64,000 bases of DNA, taken from assembly GCA_037349315.1 (NCBI GenBank), contig JBAIAC010000007.1, positions 4,836,001-4,900,000 of the forward strand, written 5' to 3'. The DNA comes from Chelydra serpentina. Lineage: Eukaryota > Chordata > Testudines > Chelydridae. Shown one piece after another: positions 33,624 through 44,320 of the stretch. Every line of letters starts with the position of its first letter. Positions within the stretch are counted from its first letter, which is position 1. The notes beneath the pieces were generated by a model. The model did no database searches and was not told the origin of the DNA. It saw only the letters and a program-made list of their open reading frames with translations. The translations under genes were made by a program, and so were the position numbers.

Positions 33624-36600
33624 TGAAGCACATCAGCTATGAAGGAGTTATATTAGTATCTATTGTGTCCACTCTCAAACACTTCACTGGCAGATTTCTC
33701 TCCTTCTCTCTTTTTTAAATATCATACAGAAAAGAAAGCATCTCACAAAATACCAGGCTAAAGTAACATGATAGCTCTGACCTTAATCCACAAAAGACAG
33801 ATACTTTGCAGTTCAGGCTAAAACTCCAGGCTGACAGTTACCCTGACACAAATATGCCTGTGCTTATGAGAGACCTTATTAAAAAATGTTGAAAATATGC
33901 AAACATAAGCTTGACACTTATCACTAATTTAAATAGGGAAATGTATCCGTTTGCAATGGAGACAACACGTCTGCCTCCAAGTTATGAAAGGAGACACCAA
34001 TAGTGACAATCCATGGAGGTGACGTTCTTTGGCATGTGTAAATTACCGTATTACAACAAAGCTGTTCTTTCCACGGGGATGTTTTGTAGCCTGGTTCATA
34101 ATATTATGTATTTCAGCAGATCCTTGTAATTACAAATTTAAGTCGTAAATCCTCAGCTTTTCTTTATGTTCTTAAACTACCCCATAGGTATCTTCACTTC
34201 CAGCTTAAATCAGACCCAAAATAGAAGGTGAAACAAATTCCTGCACTTTATAATGACATTTATTAAAGGCAGTTCTGGGGAGAAATGTTGAACAGAACAA
34301 TCTCTGGCATTCCATTTAAACCTGACAGCACCTCCAAAGAGCCCTGGAATTGTTTAATTAAAACCAAGGTGCATGCTAATAAGAAAGGATATCATTTTGT
34401 TATTTGTATATAATTTATTTATTTGGTTTAAAAATATAAAATAAGAGAAAGAGAAAGAAGGACCAGTAAGCCTGATAATAGCCCTCCATGGAGAAGAAAT
34501 AAGTATACGGCCAAAGAAAAGCACAGTAAGAAACATAATGTTAGTAAAACACGCTTAATGCTACACAAGCTGGAGAAAATGCGGCTTTGCATTTGGCCCG
34601 CAGCATTGCTAACTGCACGCAATTGAGTCAAAAGTGCACCTTTTAAACTAATACCGTGTTCTGGAGACAGAGCCACGTCTAGGAGCCTACCTCATTAATA
34701 TGCTATAGTGGTCAAATAGGAGATTAATAGCAAAGTCACCTGCTAAAGCTACAAGGAACCTGTTGATTAACAATAAGCCTCCAAAAATAAGATACCAGAC
34801 TGCAAAGCAAAATTGAGTCCAAGGGCAACAAGTGCTTCTGTAATTTATTCCTTCTTTATACAAGGGCATAAAGCTCCCTTTATAACCGTGTTTTCAAGGC
34901 CCTGCTGTGAGCTGTAGGTGTGAGCTTTTCAGCTGATTTATTAATTTTAGTTTCAATCAAAGTGTCACCTGCAGACACAAAAATGTAGGCCTCGCCACAG
35001 AAAATACAGTACAAGAGAGAGAGAGGAAGAGAAAGACCAAGGGTTTAATTCCAAGAAACTCTGCCAGCAATTTTTTTGCACGAACACTGGATGGCCTATT
35101 CTCTGAGACGCCAAAATAATTCCCAGCGACATAATTAAAAAAATCAAAATTAAACATTTTTGTCATACTTTGAAAGTCAGCCCCAGACCCGGGAAATAGC
35201 AGTAACATGGAGGCTGCCAAAACAATCAACCCCTGTTGTCAGGAGGGGGACATTCTCCCCAATGAATCGAGCGAACAACAAGTCCACTGAGCAAAATGTG
35301 CAAAAAATTCTCAATTAGTTGTCTTTATTTAGTGAACACTATGGGGTCCTCGACTGCACTATAGAATTATGGCAGGAAAGCTGGGCTCTTCACTGGCTTA
35401 TTAGCATTCTCACAGGGTTGGAGTGCTGCTGATAGCAGACTGTTGCCTCCAAGAGCTGCTGGTGGGACCCCTACACTCCTCCTGCTTTGTCCTTTTGTTC
35501 TGCCCAGCCAGCAGGAAGTACTGCCCCATGTTTAGAGCATTCTGGGATACCTTCATTCCATTCACAGTTTGCATAACCAACGGGGCCAATGTCTTTGTCA
35601 GGGACTATGAACATCACTGTTACAGGTTTAAATGAGAAGCAAAAGCCATTTCAAAAAAACAACCACCCCGCACATTTAGAAAGTGTCCCCCCTTCCAAAT
35701 GAACAGCACAGTCCATGGAATAACAGGATTGGGGTCGCAGATGCTAAATGTATGCCGTCGCCCTTTTAAATCACACTGGCCGGGAGCGACACCATATTAG
35801 AGCAAGAGAACGCAAACAGGAGTAAATAAACATATTTTCCCCCTACAATTCTTGTCTTCGTTTAAATGGACAAGTGAGGTTTTAACAGAAGCAAAACCAA
35901 CAGAACACACTCTGGTTGCTAGTGTCTGAGATGTCTTTTCTGAGCAAGAGGGTATTTGCTGCTTTAGGGAAAACACTATCATTGACTAAATTAACAAGTT
36001 GTCTTATCAACTGCCATAAGCCTTGAAGTCTAATTAATTTAGTGCTGATCAATAGCCTTGAATGAGGCATTGATTTCTGTAGCTTTTCAGGGCTGAAGCA
36101 GAGTGCCATTCTCTGCTACACACACGTCGCTTCCATGCGAACCACACATTTGAGTTATTAACATTTATTCCCCCCCCTCCCCACCAATGTACACATGGCG
36201 TTTTAGGAATTGGTTTCCACAAGGGAGTAGCTTTAATATTATTTCTAGAAGATAAGGAACATGACCGGGGCTAGCTTTCAGAGTTATATTCTGCCATAAA
36301 AAAATCTCTTTCTGAACAGAAGTCAGGAAAGAGATTCTGGGACCAGATCCCGGTGTAAATGAAACCGCACCACTTTACACAGCGGAAGATGTGGCCCTCT
36401 GAATATATCCTAGGTGTCCCACAGTCATGCCAATAAGATATTTATTCACTCAGTGCAATAGCTCTTTTGAGAAATGGTTGAAAAAGTTGCTGTATCAGCC
36501 AAAGCCATAGCCTATCAGAGTGTTTGACTGTGGATGGGAGCAGATAAGTATGAGGATACAAGAAAACAATTGGCATGGTATAGCCAAACTACAGTCGTTG

Positions 36601-36820
36601 TAATGGTACCATAATACAGATTTGCCTCTGCAGACTGATAAAAACAAGAACATTGCCAGGTGAAACTACAAGGAAAACTGCTTAAATATCTGGATACAGA
36701 CTCAGAGAAGGTTGCTCTGGGGCGAATTAAATGGTTCCGGTGAGCTTTTCCCCTAGTTCTCCTTACATTGCCAAAGCAACTCCATGTCATAGCTCCTCTC
36801 TCTAGCGTAGCCATAAGGTT
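33624..36820. other. AT-rich, repeat-poor intergenic block
   Basis: Over 3 kb contains almost no recognisable transposons. 34350-34450 and 34900-35300 carry TTTAATTA- and TTTAATTTT-type words, and 35880-36110 has AAATTAACAAG and CTAATTAATTTAG. Such blocks typify developmental-gene deserts. No exon-like frame is convincing. A palindrome-family fragment (CCAGATCCCGGTGTAAAT) lies at 36340-36402. Confidence 0.5.
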
Positions 36821-36937
36821 AGGGTCAGATTAGGGCTTACTCATCTTGATGATCAGTTTCTCACGCAAGTAGCCCCATGGTAGGCAATGGGAGTAAGGAC
36901 TCATGAAAGCGAGTAAGAGGCTCACAGCTTGACCCTT
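36821..36937. repeat. Palindromic repeat, decayed
   Basis: AGGGTCAGATTAGGGCTTACTC on the left mirrors GAGTAAGAGGCTC..CTTGACCCT on the right. The core GCAAGTAGCCCCATGG..CAATGGGAG matches the family. Confidence 0.5.
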
Positions 36938-37365
36938 AGAGAAGCAGCATGAAGTCTACCAAAATCCCAAGGATGGAGTTTCCAAAGTGCGCACATTCCC
37001 TTGCAAGTTATTCAGTGTTGTGTTCCTAAATCACTGAGGCAAGTGGGACAATCCCGTCCCTAATTCTCCTATTGCTACTTGTCTTCATTTATTTATAACC
37101 GTGGAACTAACCTGACGATCGCTGCCATCGCATTGCCACTCTGCTTGTGTTACAGCCCCTCACCTTGCTCTGGTGCTGTCTTGTCTGCCTACATTGGAAG
37201 CTCTTTGGGGCAGGGATGGTCTGTCTACCTGTCTGTGTCTGTACAGCACCTAGCAGCATGGGGCCCCGTTCTGGGTTGGTCCCTAGACACTACCATAATA
37301 AACACCACTAATAATAGTAGTAGAAGCACTTGTGAGTCTTTGGGTGCTGATGTGCCTCCGTGAAC
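36938..37365. other. Intergenic with MIR-like SINE tail
   Basis: 37190-37315 (GGAAGCTCTTTGGGGCAGG..GTACAGCACCTAGCA..ACCATAATAAACACC) is the 3' tail of the amniote MIR-like SINE. The rest is unrecognised. Confidence 0.5.
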
Positions 37366-37530
37366 GTGGATTTGTCTAGATCAGGGAAATTTGCACCAGC
37401 TTCATGCAAACCTTACTATAGACACACTGCACTGGTGCAAAGCAGGCGTGGAAGCTCCAGGAATTCAGCACATCTGTGTTGGGGGTTTGTGCTGGTGCAA
37501 AAATCCCCCCATGTAGAGACAAAGCCCATC
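37366..37530. mobile_element. Small MITE
   Basis: The left GATTTGTCTAGATCAGGGAA plus ATTTGCACCAGC is mirrored by GCTGGTGCAAAAATC plus CCATGTAGAGACAAAGCC on the right. It is about 165 bp and non-coding. The TSD is not clear. Confidence 0.6.
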
Positions 37531-37778
37531 TCTTATTCATAGCTGTGACACCTGATATTAAATCCCCTAGGGCCCAATCTGCCCTCACCAGCCCCGTGGG
37601 AACTGGATTGGACTTGGGGGCTACATTTTGCCCTCAGCTATGTACATGCAGCAGCTCCCCTTGAAGTCATCCCATATTCACAGTGGTATAACCAAGATCA
37701 CGATCCAAGTCTTTAGGATTTCTTTCTCTGTCTCTTTCTTTTTAAAAGTGTTATTTAATTGCCAAGTACATTTAAAAG
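37531..37778. other. Intergenic sequence, nothing recognised
   Basis: Short spacer with no exon or repeat recognised. Confidence 0.5.
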
Positions 37779-37812
37779 GGGGGGGGGGGGGGAAGAGAGA
37801 GAGAGAGAGAGA
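37779..37812. repeat. Poly-G / (GA)n simple repeat
   Basis: A run of about 14 G is followed by alternating GA for about 18 bases. Confidence 0.9.
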
Positions 37813-40097
37813 TAAAAATCCTAAAGAACTGTCTCTTTATCTCATAACATTGGTGTAAATAGGGGCTAGTTTCCCTGGTATAAGCGAAATCAGAATCAGG
37901 TCCTAAATACTTCCAAATCAGCGTAACTTTCAAACATATAGTAATGAGAATAGCCAGGGTTTTGCAACTGATTTGCTTAGCTTCTTTTAATTCCACTGCC
38001 CTCCTAAGCCAGACACGCTGCTAGATTTATTCCTTTATTAAACACTCCGTTACCTACAAAAGATGTACAAAATAGATTCAGAAACAACCACACACCCTAA
38101 CTGTAGAAGAGTTAAATTTTAGTTTTAAAAATTTGGCCCCTTTAACTTAAAGTTAAAAAAACCCACCACCACAAAAGTCCCACTCTTAATCTGTTTGGGG
38201 GCCTCCATGAGTTTCCATAGCACTTTACAAAAGATCTTTATTGAAGAAAGGATTGGACAAACTTTCCTTATATGTGTGGCCCTAGTCATTAATTGCCCCT
38301 ATCTTCTTTACTAAGGCCTTATTCCTATGTAAATACCCATGCATAATGTTACAGGCTATTGTTAGGCCAGCGCCAGTCAGTCGCCACTTATATGCATTTT
38401 TATTTCAATCCGCTGCACAGAGAATGAAAAGATGTCTGGACTTAAGCTGTTTACCAACTGGGCCAAAGCTGCAGAGAGGCAGAACTGAAGAAAGCACCAA
38501 GCAACTGCAGGAACATGCTTTGACAATGCAAGCAGCCATTTTCAGTTGAGTTATTAACCTACCCTGAAACTCTTCTAATCTACGCCTTTTTTTAAAGAAC
38601 AAATGTGCTGAAGCAAACATGAATGAGCCAGAACTATTAAGAGAGAAATCCTCTAAAGGACTATTGAGCGCAACATAGGTTTGTAATCATTTTGTCTCAG
38701 TGGCTTGCTACTAACATTATCAAGGATGATCATGCCTGCTCAGTTGTGGCGGATTCTCTTGTATTTAAATGACAGGGCTGTACTGTAAAAGAACATGCAG
38801 AAACACAGGAGATGCCGAGGGCTTTAAAAGCCAGCCGCCAATAGAAACGTGGGCAAATGATAATAAATTCCACACGAATGTAGAAAACTGCACCAAAAAT
38901 CTGAATCTTAACTTAAAAAAAACAACAACCCCCAAACTAAACCATCTCCAGGCTCATGCTTTAATGTAAATCTGTCAATGTGTATTTTATACTTTGTGGA
39001 TCCTCTGGGCAATGAGACATCATGAAAATAAAGAAGTTCCCATCCCATGTTTTTTTTTTTAAAAAAACAACCACCTTACAAATGTGCTGCAGGCTACTAT
39101 ATTTGCAGTGATTTAATGGCACCACAATCTACATAGTATAGTATTAGCCTTAAGAAACTCTTGACTATTTGCATGCATATTAGAATCCAGTGAGTGCTTA
39201 ATAAGTGCATATATATGACAGAGGAAACATCTCATTGCATAGTTAGAACTACAAAAAAACAGCGAGGAAGGCAAAGTCTCGAGTTAATTACCATTACAAT
39301 GCAATCAAGTACAACAGTCATAGCTGAAAACCTTTTCTATTAAGGCTGCTAGGCTCAACCTTGTCTCTGCAGGTCAGCTAAAGCACTGATAACCTTTCCA
39401 GCAGACAAATACATGTAAAATTGGCTCATCTAATTAAAAGCTCAGGGAGGTGTAAAAAAATACCAGCACATTGAGTCTGGGCAAATGAGTATTCCCTCCA
39501 GCTGATGAAGCTACAATATGTTGCTACTGTTTGCTCTGGAAGGAAACTGAGTCACTTAACATTTCAATAGGTTAATCAATTGACAATTAAATGGAGAAAT
39601 TGGTTAACCCTGCCACAATTAACATGACACTCCATTAAGTACACTTTCTAATTGCCACAGTTGTGAGTGAAAATTAACGGCTATGTTAAAGCATCTAAAA
39701 CGGGTTGTACTATTTTTTGTTGTGGTTAAGAAAACGTTAATAGCTGAAAAGCTTGGTGTTATTTTTATACATTAGGTGGAGTGGGGGAAACTCAGGCATC
39801 AGCTCTATTTTCTAGGTTTCAGAAATGCTTGTAAATTTAAATCATCCAGTTGTTTTGCTGTATAACTTTTTGTGACAGTTAAAGAAATTAAAAATACTGA
39901 GAGTGGGCGACTAAAGAGGCATCTATCTAGAGGTGACATATTCATGTGCACAACAAACTAGGGATGAGGAAATCAGATCAAGCTAAACCATCACCTGTCT
40001 CTAAAATCAAAGCTTTTCAGAGGTGATGATTCAAAACTGCAACTGCAATTTCTAGTTTTGGCCCGAGACCCCTGGAAGAAGTTCTAGTAGACATCAA
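37813..40097. other. AT-rich, repeat-poor block, candidate conserved elements
   Basis: 37848-37905 is a fragment of the palindrome family (TTGGTGTAAAT..GAATCAGGTCC). 39080-39900 is free of recognisable repeats and very rich in AATTA/TTAAT words (CATCTAATTAAAAGC, GTTAATCAATTGACAATTAAATGG), as seen in vertebrate developmental enhancers. This is compositional evidence only. Confidence 0.45.
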
Positions 40098-40172
40098 GAG
40101 TGAAATCTTGGCTCCACTGAAGTCAATGGGAGTTTTGCCATTCACTTCTGTGGAGTCAGGATTTCATTTCCC
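40098..40172. repeat. Short palindromic repeat, nearly complete
   Basis: GTGAAATCTTGGCTCCACTG on the left is mirrored by CTGTGGAGTCAGGATTTCA on the right. The core AAGTCAATGGGAGTTTTGCC lies between. This is one of the best examples of the family in the window. Confidence 0.75.
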
Positions 40173-40184
40173 AAAGAAGGATGG

Positions 40185-40262
40185 TCTTATGAGATTAAGG
40201 CAATACGGGTTCAATTCTTGGCTTTGCTACAGACTTCATTTGTAACCTTAGGCAAATGATGC
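40185..40262 (+). mobile_element. MIR-like SINE fragment
   Basis: GGGTTCAATTCTTGGCTTTGC (B-box region) is followed by TTTGTAACCTTAGGCAAATGA. Only a short piece of the head and core remains. Confidence 0.5.
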
Positions 40263-40457
40263 AGGCTCACAAAAAGTTTTAGATTAAACCAATCAGATGA
40301 TCTCGCTGCACTTCCATTCCCCACCCCCACCCCTAACATGGCAATAGTAATACAGTAGAACCTCAGAGTTATGAATGCCTCAGCTATGGAGGTTGTTCGT
40401 AACTCTGAAATGTTTGTAATTCTGAACAAAACATTATGATGCTCTTTCATTATTATA

Positions 40458-40642
40458 TGGAGATATGCCTATCTCATAGAGCTGGAAGGACCTTGAAAAG
40501 TCAATTGAGTCCAGCCCCCTGCCTTCACTAGCAGGACCAAGTACTGTCCCCTGACAGATTTTCTTTTGCTCCAGATCCCTAAATGGCCTCATCAAGGATT
40601 GAACTCACAACCCTGGGTTTAGCAGGCCACTGCTCAAACCAC
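40458..40642 (-). mobile_element. tRNA-derived SINE with CR1-like tail (Cry I type)
   Basis: On the minus strand a tRNA-like head (GGTTTGAGCAGTGGCCTGC, then GAGTTCAATCC as B-box at 40597-40607) is followed by GGCCATTTAGGGATCTGGAG. The tail resembles the CR1 3' end (CTTTTCAAGGTCCTTCCAGCTC). This is the layout of the turtle SINE whose tail derives from CR1, which would supply the retrotransposition enzyme. The first 20 or so bases of the tRNA head are missing where the MITE abuts. Confidence 0.75.
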
Positions 40643-40909
40643 CGGGTAGCAATCGATCTATCGGGGATCGATTTTTCGCGTCTCGTTAAGACGCGATTAA
40701 TCGATCCCCGATCGCGCTCCCCGTCGGCTCCGGAAATCCACGTCATCGAGCGGCGGAAGCGGAGTCGACGGGGGAGCGGCAGCGATCGACTCGCCGCCGT
40801 CCTCATAGTCAGGTAAGCCGATTACGATACGCCGACTTCAGCTACGTTATTCACGTAGCTGAAGCTGTGTATCGTAGATCGACCCCCTCCCCTAGTGTAG
40901 CCCTGGGCT
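40643..40909. mobile_element. Double-hairpin MITE (copy 2), left end missing
   Basis: It matches copy 1 (1374-1667) from CGGGTAGC onward, with both hairpins present: GGGGATCGATTTTTCGCGTC with GACGCGATTAATCGATCCCC, and CTTCAGCTACGTTATTCACG with its mirror. The right terminus CTAGTGTAGCCCTGGGC is present. The left terminus, about 30 bp, is absent at the junction with the SINE. The core is CpG rich. Confidence 0.75.
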
Positions 40910-41147
40910 CAGTCTACTGCTGAACATTGACTTAATACAGCTTTGAAACTTTACTATGCAGAAGTCAAATGCTGCTTTCCTTTTTTTTTTTTAGTAGTTT
41001 ATGTTTACCACAGACTGTATTTGCTTTGGGGTTTTTTTTGGTCTCTGCTGAGTACTTCTGATTGCATACTTCCTGCGCCAAATGAGGTGTATGGTTAACT
41101 GGTCAGTTTCATAACTCTGGTGTTCGGAACTCGGAGATTCTACTTTA

Positions 41148-41769
41148 CTTCCAGTCTGTTATGTCTGTTTAGAGTGAACGCAGGGGCTGTCTCCCACTAG
41201 CTGTATGTGCACTGACCAGCATGTTGGGGCCCTCATGTGTTCCTGAAATACAATAATAATCATGCCCCTCACCTGGTTTCTATTGGTACCCATTATTTCT
41301 GTTGGAAAACCAGTAACCCCGAGAACCAGACTTGCTGCTCTGTACAAAACATAGTGCCGCGGGGAACCAGGTGAAAAATTTCCACTGGAATTTCCACTCA
41401 GGAGAGAAAGCTGAAGTGTGGGGAGATCATGGGGAATGCTGTTAAGGTGCCATTTCCTCCTCGGAGGGACCACTCGATCTCTGCAGACAAAGGAAGCTTT
41501 TTGTTGCAAGACTTTGAGCTACATTCTGGCTGCTGTTTCTTCTGCTGCTTGCGGGCTGTTATCTCCAGGCTTTGGCAGTTTGGGGGATCACAGCTTCCTG
41601 CCCCATCTATGAGTAGCTCGGTGGGTGAGTACCTGAGCCAAGGGTGCTGTAATGCTGCTGAGATGAATCAGGCCCTGTTCCTGCAGCGCTAATGTAGTAT
41701 CGTTGCTAAGCATGTAACTTCCCCCAAAGGCTGATTTTAACAGTTATGCATTGACATTTGTATGCATGT
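41148..41769. other. Intergenic sequence, nothing recognised
   Basis: Short frames only. No repeat boundary or exon is seen. Confidence 0.5.
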
Positions 41770-41836
41770 GGGGCCTAATCCAAAGACCATTGACGTCAAT
41801 GGGAGTCTTTCCATCGACTGCTCTGGGCTTTGAGCT
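41770..41836. repeat. Short palindromic repeat, ATCCAAAG type
   Basis: GGGGCCTAATCCAAAGACC is mirrored by TCTGGGCTTTGAG. The core CATTGACGTCAATGGGAGTC contains a perfect TGACGTCA, which equals a CRE half-site pair. Confidence 0.7.
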
Positions 41837-41979
41837 AAATTCTGCCTCATCCTGATGCGGATGACCCATGGAGGCAGAGCGTGCCAATAGTCCCCTTCCT
41901 ACAACAGGCCAAGTAGAACTGCCGTCTCTGCATTCTGGGGAGCACAAAATGCTGTTCTCTGTCTATTCCTGTGTGGGTC

Positions 41980-42300
41980 AGAGGCAGGTCAAGGTCTCCG
42001 TGGGCCAGATCAAGGGAAGGGGCCCCGGCACTGGAACCTTGGCCCTGCCCCACCCCTTCCACCTGTGCTCCCGCCTCCATTCCTCCCTTTCCCTGTGGCT
42101 CCATCCTCATTCTTCCCACGGCTCTGCCCCACCCCTTCCACCTGTGCCCCCACCTCCATTCCGCCCCTTCCCCCTGTGCCCTCGCTGTGGCCCTGGGGTC
42201 AGGGCAGGGAGTGAGAGCTCCTCCAGCCCTGGGGCCATGCGGGGGGAGATTTTTCCGGAGGCCCCAAATTGGCTGGGGCCCCTGGGCATGAACCCTGTTG
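41980..42300. repeat. GC-rich imperfect tandem repeat
   Basis: The phrase TGCCCCACCCCTTCCACCTG occurs near 42043-42064 and again near 42125-42144, giving a period of about 82 bp. Frames of 106-188 residues across it arise from this composition. It may be the body of a GC-rich DNA element. Confidence 0.5.
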
Positions 42301-42892
42301 GTCTGTGCAGTAATCCATCACCGGTGTGGGTACATGATGCTCTTAGGGTTACGGAGATGTCTGGGAGCAGTCAAGGCCAAGGGCTCTGCTGCCCCTTTCA
42401 GAGCTGGCCAGCTACATGTGGGGCAGTAAGCTGAACCCGGGCCGTAAAGCATTGTAGTAGTCAGCTTGCTGCCTTGGCATGCCTAAGAGTTGAGGCAGAG
42501 CAACCTCCTAGTTCTTCACTGCCCCCAATACAGGCCTTGGCCTACTAGGCATGGTCAAGACCCGCAAGAGTAAATTCTGTTGCTTACCCACGCCATAGGT
42601 GCAACCAACTGAGCTTGTAAACTGCAAGTCCAAGCGCTCGTAATCTCCTTAAGCTGAATAGCTCAGCAGCATCAATTGTTTTTTTTCCTATGAAAAAAAA
42701 CATGGAAAGACAAACAGTTAAACGAAAGGTCACAATTTTAAGTGCTCAGAAGCTAGGAAATGAGACAGAGGTTTTTTGCAAAAATACTGATTTAGCTGCA
42801 TTGCACATATGCCGTCTTTTCTATTCCAAATGTGTCCTTAAGATATTAATGTCTTTATGGGCAAGTGTATTACCCACCTGATAAATAGGATT
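42301..42892. other. Intergenic sequence, nothing recognised
   Basis: No exon or repeat is recognised. Confidence 0.5.
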
Positions 42893-43015
42893 CGTAGCTT
42901 CATTGAATTTAAGGCCAGAAGGAACCGTTATGATCATCTAGTCTGACCTCCTGCATAGCACAGGCCACAGACCTTCACCCACGGACTGCTGCATCGAGCA
43001 CAATCAACCCAAGCA
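42893..43015 (-). mobile_element. CR1 LINE 3' fragment
   Basis: Minus-strand CR1 tail. The plus strand reads GGCCAGAAGGAACCGTTATG, then ATCATCTAGTCTGACCTCCT and GCATAGCACAGGCCACAGA. It belongs to the same subfamily as the element ending at 54108. Confidence 0.75.
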
Positions 43016-43483
43016 CAAGCTATGGGGATGAGTTACATTGCTATGAGACTCTATTAATGGCTTCATTTCCCCACTTTGGGCATTTAAATCCAGAGCCTAT
43101 ATAGAAAAGCCAATTTGACGGCTGCTCTTTTTCCCCCCCTGCAATCAAAGCCAGTGAATGAGAGCCAAGACACCCCGTCCACAAAGATAACTGGTCAGAT
43201 ATTAATCCTGTCTACTGAAAGTAAACCAGTCTCTGATAGTAGCCTGGGATTCCCCCAGTCTGAGAAGTCAACGTTAGTTTCTACTGCTTCTCATTCTCCA
43301 CTGCTTCTCATTCTCCTTACGGAGTAGGCGACATAGGTGTGAAGGAGAAAGGATCTTGCCACAAGGGAGCCTAAATCACCAAAAATTGAAACAAAGACCG
43401 GAGAAAAAAGGGCAACCCCAAGGCTGCAACAAATTGTAGCAGGAGCCATAACAACCGGCTCCAGTTTAGGGAGATTCATAATG
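43016..43483. other. Intergenic sequence with small duplication
   Basis: A 17-bp unit, ACTGCTTCTCATTCTCC, is tandemly duplicated at 43281-43315. Nothing else is recognised. Confidence 0.5.
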
Positions 43484-44010
43484 GATGACAAGCTAAATAT
43501 GAGTCAACAGTGTAACATTGTTGTAAAAAAAGCAAATTCTGGGATGTATTAGCAGCAGTGTTGTAAGCAAGACATGAGAGGTAATTCTTTCGCTCTACTC
43601 CACATTAAAAGAGCCTCAACTTGAGTACTGGGTCCAGTTCTGGGCACCACATTTCAGGAAAGATGTGGACAAATTGGAGAAGGTCCAGAGAAGAGCAACA
43701 AAAATGATTAATGGTCTAGAAAATATGGCCTATGAGGGAAGATTGAAAAAATTGGGTTTGTTTAGTCTGGAGAAGAGAAGACTGAGAGGGGACATGATAA
43801 CAATTTTCAAGTACATAAAAGATTGTTACAAGGCAGAGGGAGAAAAATAATTCTCTTTAACCTCTGAGGACAGGACAAGAAGCAATAGGCTTAAATTGCA
43901 GAAAGGGCAGTTTAGGTTGGACATTAGGAAAAACTTCCTATCAGGGTGGTTAAGCACTGGAATAAATTGCCCAGGGAGGTTGTGGAATCTGCATCATCGG
44001 ATATTTTTAA

Positions 44011-44190
44011 AAAGAACAGGATTACTTGTGGCACCTTAGAGACTAACACATTTATTTCAGCATAAGCTTTCGTGGGTTAGAACCCACTTCATCAGGCGCA
44101 TGGAATGAAACATACAGTAAGCAGATATTTATACATTTAGAGAAACATGAAAAGGTGGAAGTACCTATACCAACTTTAAGAGGCTAATAT
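44011..44190 (-). mobile_element. Penelope-like fragment inserted in CR1
   Basis: The plus strand has ACTTGTGGCACCTTAGAGAC, then AGCATAAGCTTTCGTGGG and the family's further sequence (GGAATGAAACATACAGTAAG; AACATGAAAAGGTGG). CR1 sequence on both sides joins when it is removed, so it inserted after the CR1. Confidence 0.75.
44058..44096 (-). ncRNA. Hammerhead-ribozyme-like core, probably inactive
   Basis: Read on the minus strand: CCTGATGA, extra A, stem II GTGGGTT/AACCCAC, GAAA, stem III AGC-TTAT-GCT, then G. The stem II and GAAA parts are intact, but the residue at the cleavage position is G, which the standard NUH rule forbids. An extra A precedes stem II, as at 20898. Confidence 0.4.
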
Positions 44191-44320
44191 CAGCAGGTTA
44201 GACAAACACCTGTCAGAAATGGTCTAAATAATACTCACTACAGACGTGAGTGCAGGGGACTGGACTAGATGACCTCTTGAGGTCCCTTCCAGGCCTATGA
44301 TTCTGTGATTCTATGCTCTC

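Larger units (their letters stand above)
40353..41145. mobile_element. Tigger-like (pogo) DNA transposon, nested insertions
   Basis: The left terminus CAGTAGAACCTCAGAGTTA and right terminus GGAACTCGGAGATTCTACTT are inverted repeats. The next inner words (TTGTTCGTAACTCTGAAATG; CATAACTCTGGTGTTCGG) also fit. TA lies on both outer sides (40351-40352 and 41146-41147), the TSD expected for Tc1/mariner relatives. No transposase is left. Inside sit a SINE (40458-40642) and a MITE (40643-40909). Confidence 0.75.
43484..44320 (+). mobile_element. CR1 LINE copy 5, split by a Penelope-like element
   Basis: This is the CR1 ORF2 C-terminal region and tail. An open piece at 43665-43850 encodes [44 protein letters not shown]. 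Frame breaks follow. The sequence stops near 44010, resumes at about 44191 (CAGCAGGTTAGACAAACACC) and ends with GATTCTGTGATTCTATG at 44300-44316. The interruption is a Penelope-like fragment. Confidence 0.9.

Noticed and set aside
40597..40642. tRNA-like sequence as a true tRNA gene
   Set aside because: It is only the decayed head of a SINE with no cloverleaf 3' half, and its 5' end is missing.
40583..40816. Opposite 75-77-residue frames with Arg-rich sequence
   Set aside because: They span the SINE-MITE junction and the CpG-rich MITE core, so are not a gene.
41868..42434. 188-residue plus-strand frame rich in Pro and Ser
   Set aside because: It crosses a GC-rich imperfect tandem repeat. 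No family motif or splice context is seen.
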